From: an uncultured Erysipelotrichales bacterium
GTDB taxonomy: Bacteria; Bacillota_I; Bacilli_A; Erysipelotrichales; Coprobacillaceae
NCBI GenBank assembly: GCA_910579135.1
Contig: CAJTTM010000025.1
Location: 1-34,333, forward strand
Direction of reading: 5' to 3'
DNA length: 34,333 nt
Shown here in pieces: positions 8,247 through 16,871 of the stretch. A program made the position numbers and the translations under genes. Numbering within the stretch: the first letter of the stretch is position 1; every line of letters starts with the position of its first letter. The notes below the pieces were generated by a model. The model was not told where the DNA came from, made no database searches, and saw only the letters and a program-made list of their open reading frames with translations.

Positions 8247-8597
8247 ATGCATGTAATATTTTTAGTTTTAAATAAAATAGAATGCCTAGATGATGTTCTA
8301 GCAAAACTAAAAAAAGCTGGAATAACTGGAGGCACAATTATAGAATCAACTGGAATGGTCAAAAAACTAGAAGACAGTAGCGATGGATATATTCTTGGTT
8401 CACTTAGACTTTTTTTAGAAGATCCTAGACCAGAAAGCAAAACAATTTTCTTTGTTGTAAATGATAGCCAAGTAGATATCGTTAGAAGAACAGTTGACGA
8501 AGCATTAGGCGGTATCAATAATCCTAACACTGGAATTTTATTTGGATTCCCTCTAGCATTTGCAGATGGATTAATTAAAAATAGGAGCACATTATGA
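8247..8597 (+). CDS. PII-like signalling-fold protein
   Basis: A 116-residue protein with the start and strand order of the PII fold: a first strand (HVIFLVLNKIE), helix LDDVLAKLKKAGITGGTI as in PII's LDDVREAL...GITGMTV, then a second ferredoxin-like half. The region in place of the T-loop (about residues 34-50) is short and lacks the PII tyrosine motif, and the glycine-rich B-loop and C-terminal RTGE motif are absent, so binding of ATP and 2-oxoglutarate in the classic way is doubtful. The ATG at 8247 is chosen over GTG 8238 because AGAGGTG is correctly spaced from it. Its stop overlaps that of the opposite gene by 6 bp. Likely a small-molecule sensor; ligand unknown. Confidence 0.65.
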   Translation: MHVIFLVLNKIECLDDVLAKLKKAGITGGTIIESTGMVKKLEDSSDGYILGSLRLFLEDPRPESKTIFFVVNDSQVDIVRRTVDEALGGINNPNTGILFGFPLAFADGLIKNRSTL

Positions 8598-8616
8598 TAG
8601 TGTTCCTATTTTTTTA
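8576..8616. terminator. Two-way terminator shared by convergent genes
   Basis: An 11-bp stem (arms 8580-8590 and 8600-8610, one G-U pair) with a 9-nt loop. On the plus strand it is followed by TTTTTTT; on the minus strand by TTTTTAATTAAT. The loop and the second arm hold the two overlapping stop codons, so one hairpin can end both transcripts. Confidence 0.85.
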
Positions 8617-8966
8617 TGAAATTCTTCAATTTTATAATATTCATTATTTTCATATAAATTAAAATAAATTTTTAGATACGTTTGAATCCCAACAAATGCT
8701 AACATCCCATTAATCTTAACACCTAATTTATCAAGAGAAACAGAAATACTTATCCTTTGTTGTTCCAATAACAAATTAACCGCCAATTCATTATTAACAT
8801 ATATAAGGTCATCCTTCATCTTTGCATCAACTTTGCTTTGTTGTAAATACCCCATAACACTACAAAGAGCGATAATCATAAACTCTTCTTTCATTTCAGT
8901 AAAATCAAGATAAACATCAAGTTTATCATGACTTACTTTTTTTGTCACTTTAAAATTCACTTTCAT
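8592..8966 (-). CDS. Uncharacterised protein at the end of the hprK-lgt operon
   Basis: A 124-residue soluble protein that I do not recognise. It has no signal peptide, membrane segment or obvious motif. The N-terminal half alternates short beta-like stretches (MKVNFKVTKK, KLDVYLDFTE) with a more helical centre around residues 27-45, and a further beta-like stretch (RISISVSLDKLGVKING). The ATG lies 2 nt after the lgt stop and its ribosome-binding site (TTGGAG) is inside lgt, so it is translated with lgt. Its stop overlaps the PII-like gene on the opposite strand. Tight coupling to lgt suggests it is a real gene; function is open. Confidence 0.7.
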   Translation of the reverse strand: MKVNFKVTKKVSHDKLDVYLDFTEMKEEFMIIALCSVMGYLQQSKVDAKMKDDLIYVNNELAVNLLLEQQRISISVSLDKLGVKINGMLAFVGIQTYLKIYFNLYENNEYYKIEEFHKKIGTLS

Positions 8967-8968
8967 TT

Positions 8969-9775
8969 TTATATCTCCAAGCCTTGAATTTTATCACCTT
9001 TAAAATATTGATAAACAATACCTACAATACCAACAATTATGAATACGATTGAAATAATTTGAGCGATTCTTAAAGGTCCAAGCATCAAACTATCAGTTCT
9101 CATTCCTTCAACAAAGACTCTAACAATCCCATAAAACACAAAATAACTAAAAAATTGTACTCCCACATGTTTCTGGAATCTTTTTATAATCAAAACAATA
9201 ATCATAAAAGCTATAACATTTCCAATAGATTCATATAAAAAGGTTGGATGATGATATACACCTTGAATATACATATTATCAATAATAAAGCGAGGCAAAT
9301 GCAAAGACTCTAAAAACGAAAGTGTACATTCACCACCAAAAGCTTCATGATTGAAAAAATTTCCCCATCTACCACACGCTTGAGCAATCAAAACTCCTGG
9401 CATGATGGCATCACCTGCTACCAGAAAAGGAATATCATGCTTTTTAAAGAAATAATAACTATATACTAATCCCGCAAAAATACCACCTTGTATCGCTAAA
9501 CCGCCATGCCATACCGCAAATATTTCCATTGGATTATTGAAATACATTTCATTCCACATAAAGATAACATACCAAATTCTAGCACCTATAATCCCACAGA
9601 ATAACAAACCATAAAAATAATCAGATAAAATTTCTTTAGCATATCCTAATTTTTTAAAATGATATTGTCCTAATAAATACGCAATACCTGCACCAAGCAA
9701 TATAACAATAGCATACCATTGTATATGTAATGGTCCAATCTCTACAAAAGTAGAAAAATCACTAAAAAAACTCAT
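8969..9775 (-). CDS. lgt: Prolipoprotein diacylglyceryl transferase
   Basis: Lgt, 268 residues, transfers diacylglycerol from phosphatidylglycerol to the lipobox cysteine of prolipoproteins in the cell membrane. It is made of about seven membrane segments; GRWGNFFNHE at 135-144 is the Lgt signature, HGGLAIQG at 90-97 carries the essential histidine region, and RVFVEGMRTDSL near the end is the second conserved arginine segment. The start codon overlaps the hprK stop as ATGA, with GAGGAG inside hprK. hprK-lgt is a conserved pair in Firmicutes. A likely client is the transglutaminase-like lipoprotein at 28876-29763. Confidence 0.97.
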   Translation of the reverse strand: MSFFSDFSTFVEIGPLHIQWYAIVILLGAGIAYLLGQYHFKKLGYAKEILSDYFYGLLFCGIIGARIWYVIFMWNEMYFNNPMEIFAVWHGGLAIQGGIFAGLVYSYYFFKKHDIPFLVAGDAIMPGVLIAQACGRWGNFFNHEAFGGECTLSFLESLHLPRFIIDNMYIQGVYHHPTFLYESIGNVIAFMIIVLIIKRFQKHVGVQFFSYFVFYGIVRVFVEGMRTDSLMLGPLRIAQIISIVFIIVGIVGIVYQYFKGDKIQGLEI

Positions 9776-10713
9776 TGTTTATTACTCCTCTTTATATTTT
9801 CTAAAATTCTATTCACAAACTCTTTACTTGAGTCAAAACCAGATTCCTTTAATTGCATATTCATAACTGCAGCTTCAATAATGACAGACATATTTCTACC
9901 ACCCGTAACTGGCACTACAACTTTAGGAATTTGAATAGAAAGTATATCTTCATAAACATCATCTTCTTCAACACCAATTCGTGTATATTCTCTTGAAGGA
10001 AGCCATCTTTCTAACTGAATAATCAAATCAACATTATCTCTAGGAAGAACTGATCCAACCCCAAACATTTTAGACGCATCTATAACTCCAATGCCCCTAA
10101 TTTCTAATAAATTCTTTAATACTTCTGGAGCTTTACCAACAATATGTTGCCCTAAATGATATAACTCAACTGCATCATCCGCAATCAATAGATGTCCTCT
10201 TTTAATTAATTCTAAGGCAATTTCGGATTTCCCAATACCACTATCACCTCTAATAATAACACCTTTTCCATAAATACTTAAAAACACTCCATGCATTAAT
10301 GTTTCTGCTGCAAGTGCCTCATCTAAAGCACTCGTTAAATCTATTGAAACACGTCCAGTCGCTTGATTTGTTAGAAATATTGGAAAGTGTCTTTTAGTCG
10401 CAATATTCTTTAAAATATCTGGACAAGGATATCCTTTCGCAATAATGATACATGGTGTTTCATCATTAACCAACTTAGAAAAACATGCCAATTGTGATTC
10501 CCTATTCATTTCTCCAATAAATGCAGTTTCTTTTTCCCCAAGCAATATAACTCTTCTAAAATCACTATGTTTAAAAAATCCCGCCAGTTCAAATCCTGGT
10601 CGATTTATTTCTGCAACATATATCTCTCTTTCTAAAGATTCTTCATCTCCAGTTATTTGAGTAAATAAAGAAGGTTTTAATAAATCTTTTACTTTTATTG
10701 ATTTAGCCATCAC
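9772..10713 (-). CDS. hprK: HPr kinase/phosphorylase
   Basis: HPrK/P, 313 residues, phosphorylates HPr on Ser46 in response to ATP and fructose bisphosphate, and reverses the reaction with phosphate; P-Ser-HPr drives CcpA-mediated carbon control. The P-loop GDSGIGKS lies at 156-163, the catalytic His at 141 (TLMHGVFLSIYGKG), and the family signature LLEIRGIGVIDASKMFG follows. Two adjacent ATG codons are possible (MMAKS); both fit the GAGG site that follows the uvrA stop. It is sandwiched between uvrA and lgt with almost no spacing. It links the window to the PTS (see EIIA at 94-402). Confidence 0.97.
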   Translation of the reverse strand: MMAKSIKVKDLLKPSLFTQITGDEESLEREIYVAEINRPGFELAGFFKHSDFRRVILLGEKETAFIGEMNRESQLACFSKLVNDETPCIIIAKGYPCPDILKNIATKRHFPIFLTNQATGRVSIDLTSALDEALAAETLMHGVFLSIYGKGVIIRGDSGIGKSEIALELIKRGHLLIADDAVELYHLGQHIVGKAPEVLKNLLEIRGIGVIDASKMFGVGSVLPRDNVDLIIQLERWLPSREYTRIGVEEDDVYEDILSIQIPKVVVPVTGGRNMSVIIEAAVMNMQLKESGFDSSKEFVNRILENIKRSNKQ

Positions 10714-10719
10714 TACCTC

Positions 10720-13545
10720 CTATTCTAGAACCTTTCTCAAGAAACGTCCTGTATGACTTATCTCATTTTTAGATACTTTTTCAGGTGTACCTGATACAAC
10801 TATTGTACCACCATTATCTCCACCTTCCAATCCCAAATCAATAATATGATCAGCAACTTTAATAACATCCAAATTATGTTCAATAACAATCACTGTATCA
10901 CCTTGATCAACAATACGATTTAAAACCTCAATAAGTCTAGCAACATCATGACTATGTAATCCAGTTGTAGGCTCATCCAAAATGTAGACAGTTTTACCAG
11001 TCGCTTTCTTCTGTAACTCACTTGCTAATTTAACACGTTGAGCTTCTCCACCTGATAATGTTGTTGCACTCTGTCCTAATTTTATATAGCCTAAACCAAC
11101 ATCTGCTAATGTTTTTAATTTAGAATGAATACGTGGTAAATTCTCAAAGAAAGAAATTGATTTTTCAATTGTCATTTCTAATATATCATAAATATTCTTA
11201 TCTTTATAAGTCACTTGTAATGTTTCCTCGTTATAACGTTTTCCTCCACATTCTTCACATGGTACATAAACATCTGGTAAAAAATGCATACTTATACGTT
11301 TTACACCATCACCTTGGCAAGCCTCACAACGACCACCTTTTACATTAAAAGAGAATCTTCCCTTATCATACCCACGCATTTTAGCTTCTTGTGTTTTCGC
11401 AAACAAGTCACGAATATCATCAAAAACACCTGTATACGTTACTGGATTTGAACGTGGTGTTCTTCCAATAGGATCTTGCGATACTTCAATAACTTTATCT
11501 ATATTTTCTAATCCCTTAATCTCTTTATGTAAACCTGGTTTTTCTTTAGATTGGTAAACCCTTGCTCTTACTGCCTTACATAATATCTCATTCACTAAAG
11601 TTGATTTACCACTTCCAGATACACCAGTTACACATATGAACTTACCAAGTGGGAATTTAACATTAATATTCTTTAAATTATGTTCTCTAGCTCCCTTAAC
11701 CTCTAAATACAATCCATTTCCCTTTCTTCTCTTCTTTGGAACTGGAATAGTATACTCACCAGATAAATATTTTCCAGTAATGCTATTTGAATCCTTCATA
11801 ATTTCCTCAGGAGTTCCACTCGCAACAACTTGTCCACCATGAACACCAGCACCAGGCCCAATATCAACAATAAAATCAGAAGCTCTCATAGTATCTTCAT
11901 CATGTTCAACAACAATGACACTATTTCCTAAATCCCTCATATTACATAAGGTATTAATAAGCTTTTCATTATCTCTTTGATGCAAACCAATAGATGGTTC
12001 ATCTAAAACATATAACACTCCTGTTAAACGTGAACCTATTTGAGTCGCCAAACGAATACGTTGTGCTTCACCACCAGAAAGTCCTCCAGCTCTTCTTGAT
12101 AACGTTAAATAGCCTAAACCAACATCACTCAAGAAAGTTAATCGATCTCTGATTTCTTTAACAATTAATCTTGAAATATTTTCCTCAGTAGGAGTTAATT
12201 TTAATTCATTTATAAAAACTAATGCCTGATCAATAGACATATCAGTAAACTCTGTAATATTTAAACCATTCACTCTTACACTTAACACTTGATCATTCAA
12301 ACGATTTCCATGACAAGTTGGACAAGTATGTTCAGTCATAAACGAAGCATACCATTCTTTTGACCATTTAGAACTTGTCTCTTCATATCGACGTGCAATA
12401 AGCGTCTTGATTCCTTCAATATATTTAGTTGTTTTATTTACATTTCCTGAACTTGATTCAATTGTATAAGTAATTGGTTTATCAGATCCTATTAAAATAT
12501 ATTTTAATTCTTTTTTCGAAAAATCTTTTAAAGGTTTATCCAAATCAATATGATATTCATTACATAAAGCTAGAAATCTTTGCCATTCAATACGCTCTGT
12601 ACCAACAGCAGTCTTAAAATAACGAATACCACCCTCATTAATAGATAAATCCCAATCAGGAATCAACAAATCATCATCAACTGCATTTTTAACACCAATA
12701 CCCTTACAATCAGGACAAGCCCCTAAAGGATTATTAAACGAAAATAAACGCGGTTCTAATTTAGGAACGCTAAATCCACAATGAGGACAAGCTAAATGTT
12801 GAGAAAATAAAGTTTCAGTCTTCGCATCCAAATTTTCAACAATAGCCTCTCCATCAGTTAATTTCAAAGCAATTTCTAAAGAATCAGCTAAACGTGAACG
12901 ATATCCTTCTTTTTTTACAATCCTATCAACTATAACATCAATATTATGCTTTTTATTTTTCTCTAAAATAATTTCCTCATCCAGCAATCTCATTTCACCA
13001 TCTACTTTGACTCTTACAAATCCATCAGATAATAGCTTTTGAAATAAATCTTTATGTGTACCCTTTTGATTTTTACACATTCTTGCTAAAACTTGAAGCT
13101 TGGTTCTATCCTCAAACTTATCTACTGTATCCACCATTTGTTTTATTGTTTGAGATTCAATCATAACATGATGTTCTGGACAATACGCATGACCAACCCT
13201 TGCATATAACAACCTTAAATAATCATAAATTTCTGTAACAGTCCCCACTGTAGAACGTGGATTATTCGAAGTTGTTTTCTGATCAATTGCAATTGAAGGT
13301 GATAAACCTTCGATACTATCTACATCGGGTTTTTCAACCCCTCCTAAAAACATTCGGGCATAAGCACTTAACGATTCCACATATCGCCTTTGCCCTTCTG
13401 CATAAATTGTATCAAAAGCAAGCGAAGTTTTTCCAGAACCAGATAAACCTGTCATAATAACTAACTTATCACGTGGTATTTCAATATCTACATTTTTTAA
13501 ATTATTAACCCTTGCTCCCTTAACAACAATTTTATCTTTTATCAT
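10720..13545 (-). CDS. uvrA: Excinuclease ABC subunit A
   Basis: UvrA, 941 residues, is the damage-sensing ATPase of nucleotide excision repair and loads UvrB. It has two ABC modules: the first P-loop GLSGSGKT at 33-40, the second GVSGSGKST near residue 640, two LSGGEAQR signatures, and Walker B strands ending in LDEPS and LDEPT. Zinc-binding cysteine sets are seen (CPHC...CPDC, CPTC, and CEAC...CEEC). The start overlaps the cca stop by 14 bp and uses AGAGG inside cca. Normal length; no damage to the frame. Confidence 0.99.
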   Translation of the reverse strand: MIKDKIVVKGARVNNLKNVDIEIPRDKLVIMTGLSGSGKTSLAFDTIYAEGQRRYVESLSAYARMFLGGVEKPDVDSIEGLSPSIAIDQKTTSNNPRSTVGTVTEIYDYLRLLYARVGHAYCPEHHVMIESQTIKQMVDTVDKFEDRTKLQVLARMCKNQKGTHKDLFQKLLSDGFVRVKVDGEMRLLDEEIILEKNKKHNIDVIVDRIVKKEGYRSRLADSLEIALKLTDGEAIVENLDAKTETLFSQHLACPHCGFSVPKLEPRLFSFNNPLGACPDCKGIGVKNAVDDDLLIPDWDLSINEGGIRYFKTAVGTERIEWQRFLALCNEYHIDLDKPLKDFSKKELKYILIGSDKPITYTIESSSGNVNKTTKYIEGIKTLIARRYEETSSKWSKEWYASFMTEHTCPTCHGNRLNDQVLSVRVNGLNITEFTDMSIDQALVFINELKLTPTEENISRLIVKEIRDRLTFLSDVGLGYLTLSRRAGGLSGGEAQRIRLATQIGSRLTGVLYVLDEPSIGLHQRDNEKLINTLCNMRDLGNSVIVVEHDEDTMRASDFIVDIGPGAGVHGGQVVASGTPEEIMKDSNSITGKYLSGEYTIPVPKKRRKGNGLYLEVKGAREHNLKNINVKFPLGKFICVTGVSGSGKSTLVNEILCKAVRARVYQSKEKPGLHKEIKGLENIDKVIEVSQDPIGRTPRSNPVTYTGVFDDIRDLFAKTQEAKMRGYDKGRFSFNVKGGRCEACQGDGVKRISMHFLPDVYVPCEECGGKRYNEETLQVTYKDKNIYDILEMTIEKSISFFENLPRIHSKLKTLADVGLGYIKLGQSATTLSGGEAQRVKLASELQKKATGKTVYILDEPTTGLHSHDVARLIEVLNRIVDQGDTVIVIEHNLDVIKVADHIIDLGLEGGDNGGTIVVSGTPEKVSKNEISHTGRFLRKVLE

Positions 13546-14899
13546 CCCTTAATTCCTCTTTCTTTAACACTCTTAAAATCTTATCCTTTGTAAACCCCTG
13601 CAATTGTAAATCATAAGCCCTATCTAACAATCGCCTATACAAAGCACGATTCAAAAAACCATATTCAATAAGATCCCTTCCATCAATAATAGGCTTTTGA
13701 GCCTTATCTCCTAGACGCTCAATTTTATCATTCATATACTCTAAAAACTGATTATATTGAGCACTTGTTACTCGACCTCTACCTAATTTATCACATTCGC
13801 TAATAAACATCAAATCAGATAAACTTACTTTACCCTCAATTTGTTTCAACAATCTCAAATACTTAATATCTCTTGTATTATTTCTAGCCATATTCATTAA
13901 ATGCATATGATACATAATCATAGTCTTTACATATTCTCTTAATTTATGAGAAAAAATAATTTTAACATTCTTAAAAACCTCTACACCAGACTCATTATGT
14001 GCTGGTGCACTTCCCGTAGGAGTTGTAACTAATGGTTTTCCAATATCATGCAATAACGCAGACCACATAAACGCTTCTGGATAATCTGTATATTGTTTAC
14101 ATAAAGCGGCTATATCCACAACCAACATAGTATGATTCCAAACATCTCCCTCAGGATGATAATCTAAACGTTGAAAACATCCTACTAAATTTTGTAAATA
14201 CGAAGGCAAAGCCCCTATTTCTTTAATAAATTCTAATCCCAAAGAGGGATGATTGGACATCAATATCTTTTTATACTCCTCATAAATTCTCTCGATACTT
14301 AAATGAGTCAATAGTCCATCGTCTACCATTCTCTTACAAAACTGTTTTGTTTGAATCTCTACTTCCATTTCAAAACGAGAAACAAAACTAGCAACTCTTA
14401 ATACACGCAATGGATCTTCTTGAAATGTTTGAGGATTAACCATTCGAATAATTCCATTTTTCAAATCCTCTATACCATTACACAAATCAATGATTTGACC
14501 CTTATGATAATCATACATCAATGCATTAATCGTAATATCTCTTCTTAATATTGCCTTTTCAATAGGCAAATCTTTATCAACAATAATATCAAAATCCTGA
14601 TGTTTAACACCCGTTTTAAACTCTCTTCTAGGTAAAGCAAAATCATATCCACTCAAATTATCTAAACTCATAATCGCAAAAGATTGACCATAAGTATTCA
14701 CATGCCCATACTTTTCCAAAATCTTTTTTAGATCTTGATATTCCATATGATAAACTTCAACATCTATATCATGACTATCCTTCTCCTTTAAAAGATAATC
14801 CCTAACTGTACCTCCAACAATATAGACATATCCACCTGATTGATAGATATCTTCAAAAATTTGATGTGCTAAAGATGAAACAACTATCCTATTTTTCAT
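13532..14899 (-). CDS. cca: CCA tRNA nucleotidyltransferase with HD domain
   Basis: A 455-residue class II nucleotidyltransferase that adds or repairs the 3' CCA of tRNA. The head has VGGTVRDYLL at 28-37 and the metal-binding DID at 44-46, then RRDITINAL and EDPLRVLRVASFVSRF, the usual polyA/CCA-polymerase motifs. After this comes an HD phosphohydrolase domain with HD at 284-285 (LLHDIGKP) and an upstream His256. Bacillus-type CCA enzymes lack an active HD domain, so this is the E. coli-like form. It overlaps uvrB by 11 bp. Because every tRNA gene seen here encodes CCA, the main job may be end repair. A pure polyA polymerase activity cannot be excluded. Confidence 0.88.
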   Translation of the reverse strand: MKNRIVVSSLAHQIFEDIYQSGGYVYIVGGTVRDYLLKEKDSHDIDVEVYHMEYQDLKKILEKYGHVNTYGQSFAIMSLDNLSGYDFALPRREFKTGVKHQDFDIIVDKDLPIEKAILRRDITINALMYDYHKGQIIDLCNGIEDLKNGIIRMVNPQTFQEDPLRVLRVASFVSRFEMEVEIQTKQFCKRMVDDGLLTHLSIERIYEEYKKILMSNHPSLGLEFIKEIGALPSYLQNLVGCFQRLDYHPEGDVWNHTMLVVDIAALCKQYTDYPEAFMWSALLHDIGKPLVTTPTGSAPAHNESGVEVFKNVKIIFSHKLREYVKTMIMYHMHLMNMARNNTRDIKYLRLLKQIEGKVSLSDLMFISECDKLGRGRVTSAQYNQFLEYMNDKIERLGDKAQKPIIDGRDLIEYGFLNRALYRRLLDRAYDLQLQGFTKDKILRVLKKEELRDDKR

Positions 14900-16862
14900 C
14901 TTTTAACTCCATGATCATATCTCTTAATTCCATAGCACGTTCAAAATCTAAAACCTTAGCAGCATCTTTCATTTGTTTCTCCAAATCAGAAATCAAAGCC
15001 TTCTTAGCTTTCTTACCAACTTTTTTACCCTTTTTAAGAGTTTGACTTACATTATCTATAGTTTCTTGACCATGTATTGCCTCTCTAATTTCCTTTTTAA
15101 TTGTTGTAGGAGTAATATCATGTTCTTCATTATAGGCTTCTTGAATCTTTCTTCTACGTGCAGTTTCTTCAATCGCATTTTTCATTGAATCAGTCATATT
15201 ATCACCATACATGATAACCTTACCATTTGAATTTCTCGCCGCTCTACCTATAGTTTGAATTAAAGAACGTTCACTACGTAAAAAGCCTTCTTTATCTGCA
15301 TCCAAAATACAAACCAAAGATACTTCAGGTAAATCTAACCCTTCTCTTAAAAGGTTAATACCGACAAGCACATCATACTTACCCAATCTTAACTCTCTTA
15401 ATATCTCAGTTCTTTCTAGGGTTTTCGTATCAGAATGTAAATAGGCAACCTTTAATCCTACTTCCTTTAAAAAAGCACTTAAATCCTCTGCCATTCTTTT
15501 TGTAAGGGTCGTAATCAATACTCTCTCATTCTTTTCAATTCTTTCTTGTATTTCACTAATCAAATCATCAATTTGATTTTCTGTTGGCCTTACCTCAATT
15601 AGAGGGTCTAATAATCCAGTAGGTCTAATAATCTGTTGTGCAACTACTCCTTTTGTCTTTTCAAGTTCATAATCCCCTGGAGTTGCAGAAACATAAATAG
15701 CCTGATTAATAATCTTTTCAAACTCCTCAAATCTCAATGGTCTATTATCAAGAGCACTCGGCAATCTAAAACCATACTCTACTAATGTTTCCTTTCGGCT
15801 TCTATCCCCATTAAACATACCTCTTACTTGAGGAAGCATGACATGACTTTCATCAACAACAATTAAAAAATCACTAGGGAAATAATCAATCAATGTATAA
15901 GGCCTTTGCCCTTCTCGTCTTCCATCAATATGTCTTGAATAATTTTCTATTCCAGGACACATTCCTACTTCTCTTAACATCTCAACATCATGTCGAGTTC
16001 TTTGATCTAACCTTTCATATTCTAATGGTTTATGAGTCTCATCAAAAAAAGCCAAACGCTCTTTTAACTCTGCACTAATAGTTTCACAGGCCTTCAACAT
16101 TTGTTCTCTTTTTGTAACATACCCGTATGCAGGATATATTGTATAATGATTATAACTACCTAAAACCTTACCAGTTAAAGGATCCACTTCGCAAATCCGA
16201 TCTACTTCATCACCAAATAATTCAATACGAATCACATAACTCTCTGTATGTCCTGGCACAATTTCAATAACATCTCCACGAACCCTAAAAGTTCCTTTAG
16301 ATTGTTCTATATCATTTCTATTATATTGTCTATCCACTAAATACGTTAATAATTCTTTACGATCAATAATCTGATTAACTCTAATTGAAAAAATCATTTC
16401 CTTATATTGATTAGGATTACTTAACCCATAAATAGAAGCAACAGACGCAACAACAATCGTATCACGTCTTTCTAATAAAGAATTCATTGCTGAAGAACGT
16501 AACATTTCTATTTCATAATTTGTTTGAGCATTTTTATCAATGTAAGTATCACTTTTGGGTATATAAGCCTCTGGCTGATAAAAATCAAAGTTAGATACAA
16601 AATACTCTACTCTATTTTCAGGAAAAAACTCTTTCAACTCTGAATATAACTGTCCTGCAAGTGTCTTATTATGAGCTAAAACTAAGGTTGGTTTATTAAC
16701 TTTCGCAATAACATTCGCAACAGTAAAAGTTTTACCTGTTCCAGTCCCACCAAGTAAAACTTGTTCCTTTTTACCTTGATTTATACCTTCAACAAGTTGT
16801 TTGATTGCTGAAGGTTGATCCCCCATAGGAGAATATTCAGATACAAGTTTAAATCTTTCCAT
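14889..16862 (-). CDS. uvrB: Excinuclease ABC subunit B
   Basis: UvrB, 657 residues, receives damaged DNA from UvrA and holds it for incision by UvrC. Superfamily 2 helicase motifs are present: GGTGTGKT at 38-45, DESHVMLPQ, SATPGDYE, and LIQTIGRAARN. The DNA-clamping beta-hairpin is the YYQ/YQPEAYIPKSDTYIDK region near residue 92, and the C-terminal UVR domain (DLEKQMKDAAKVLDFERA) binds UvrC. AGGAGG precedes the ATG, 9 nt after ctpA. uvrC is not in the window. Confidence 0.99.
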   Translation of the reverse strand: MERFKLVSEYSPMGDQPSAIKQLVEGINQGKKEQVLLGGTGTGKTFTVANVIAKVNKPTLVLAHNKTLAGQLYSELKEFFPENRVEYFVSNFDFYQPEAYIPKSDTYIDKNAQTNYEIEMLRSSAMNSLLERRDTIVVASVASIYGLSNPNQYKEMIFSIRVNQIIDRKELLTYLVDRQYNRNDIEQSKGTFRVRGDVIEIVPGHTESYVIRIELFGDEVDRICEVDPLTGKVLGSYNHYTIYPAYGYVTKREQMLKACETISAELKERLAFFDETHKPLEYERLDQRTRHDVEMLREVGMCPGIENYSRHIDGRREGQRPYTLIDYFPSDFLIVVDESHVMLPQVRGMFNGDRSRKETLVEYGFRLPSALDNRPLRFEEFEKIINQAIYVSATPGDYELEKTKGVVAQQIIRPTGLLDPLIEVRPTENQIDDLISEIQERIEKNERVLITTLTKRMAEDLSAFLKEVGLKVAYLHSDTKTLERTEILRELRLGKYDVLVGINLLREGLDLPEVSLVCILDADKEGFLRSERSLIQTIGRAARNSNGKVIMYGDNMTDSMKNAIEETARRRKIQEAYNEEHDITPTTIKKEIREAIHGQETIDNVSQTLKKGKKVGKKAKKALISDLEKQMKDAAKVLDFERAMELRDMIMELKDEK

Positions 16863-16871
16863 ATTTCCCTC

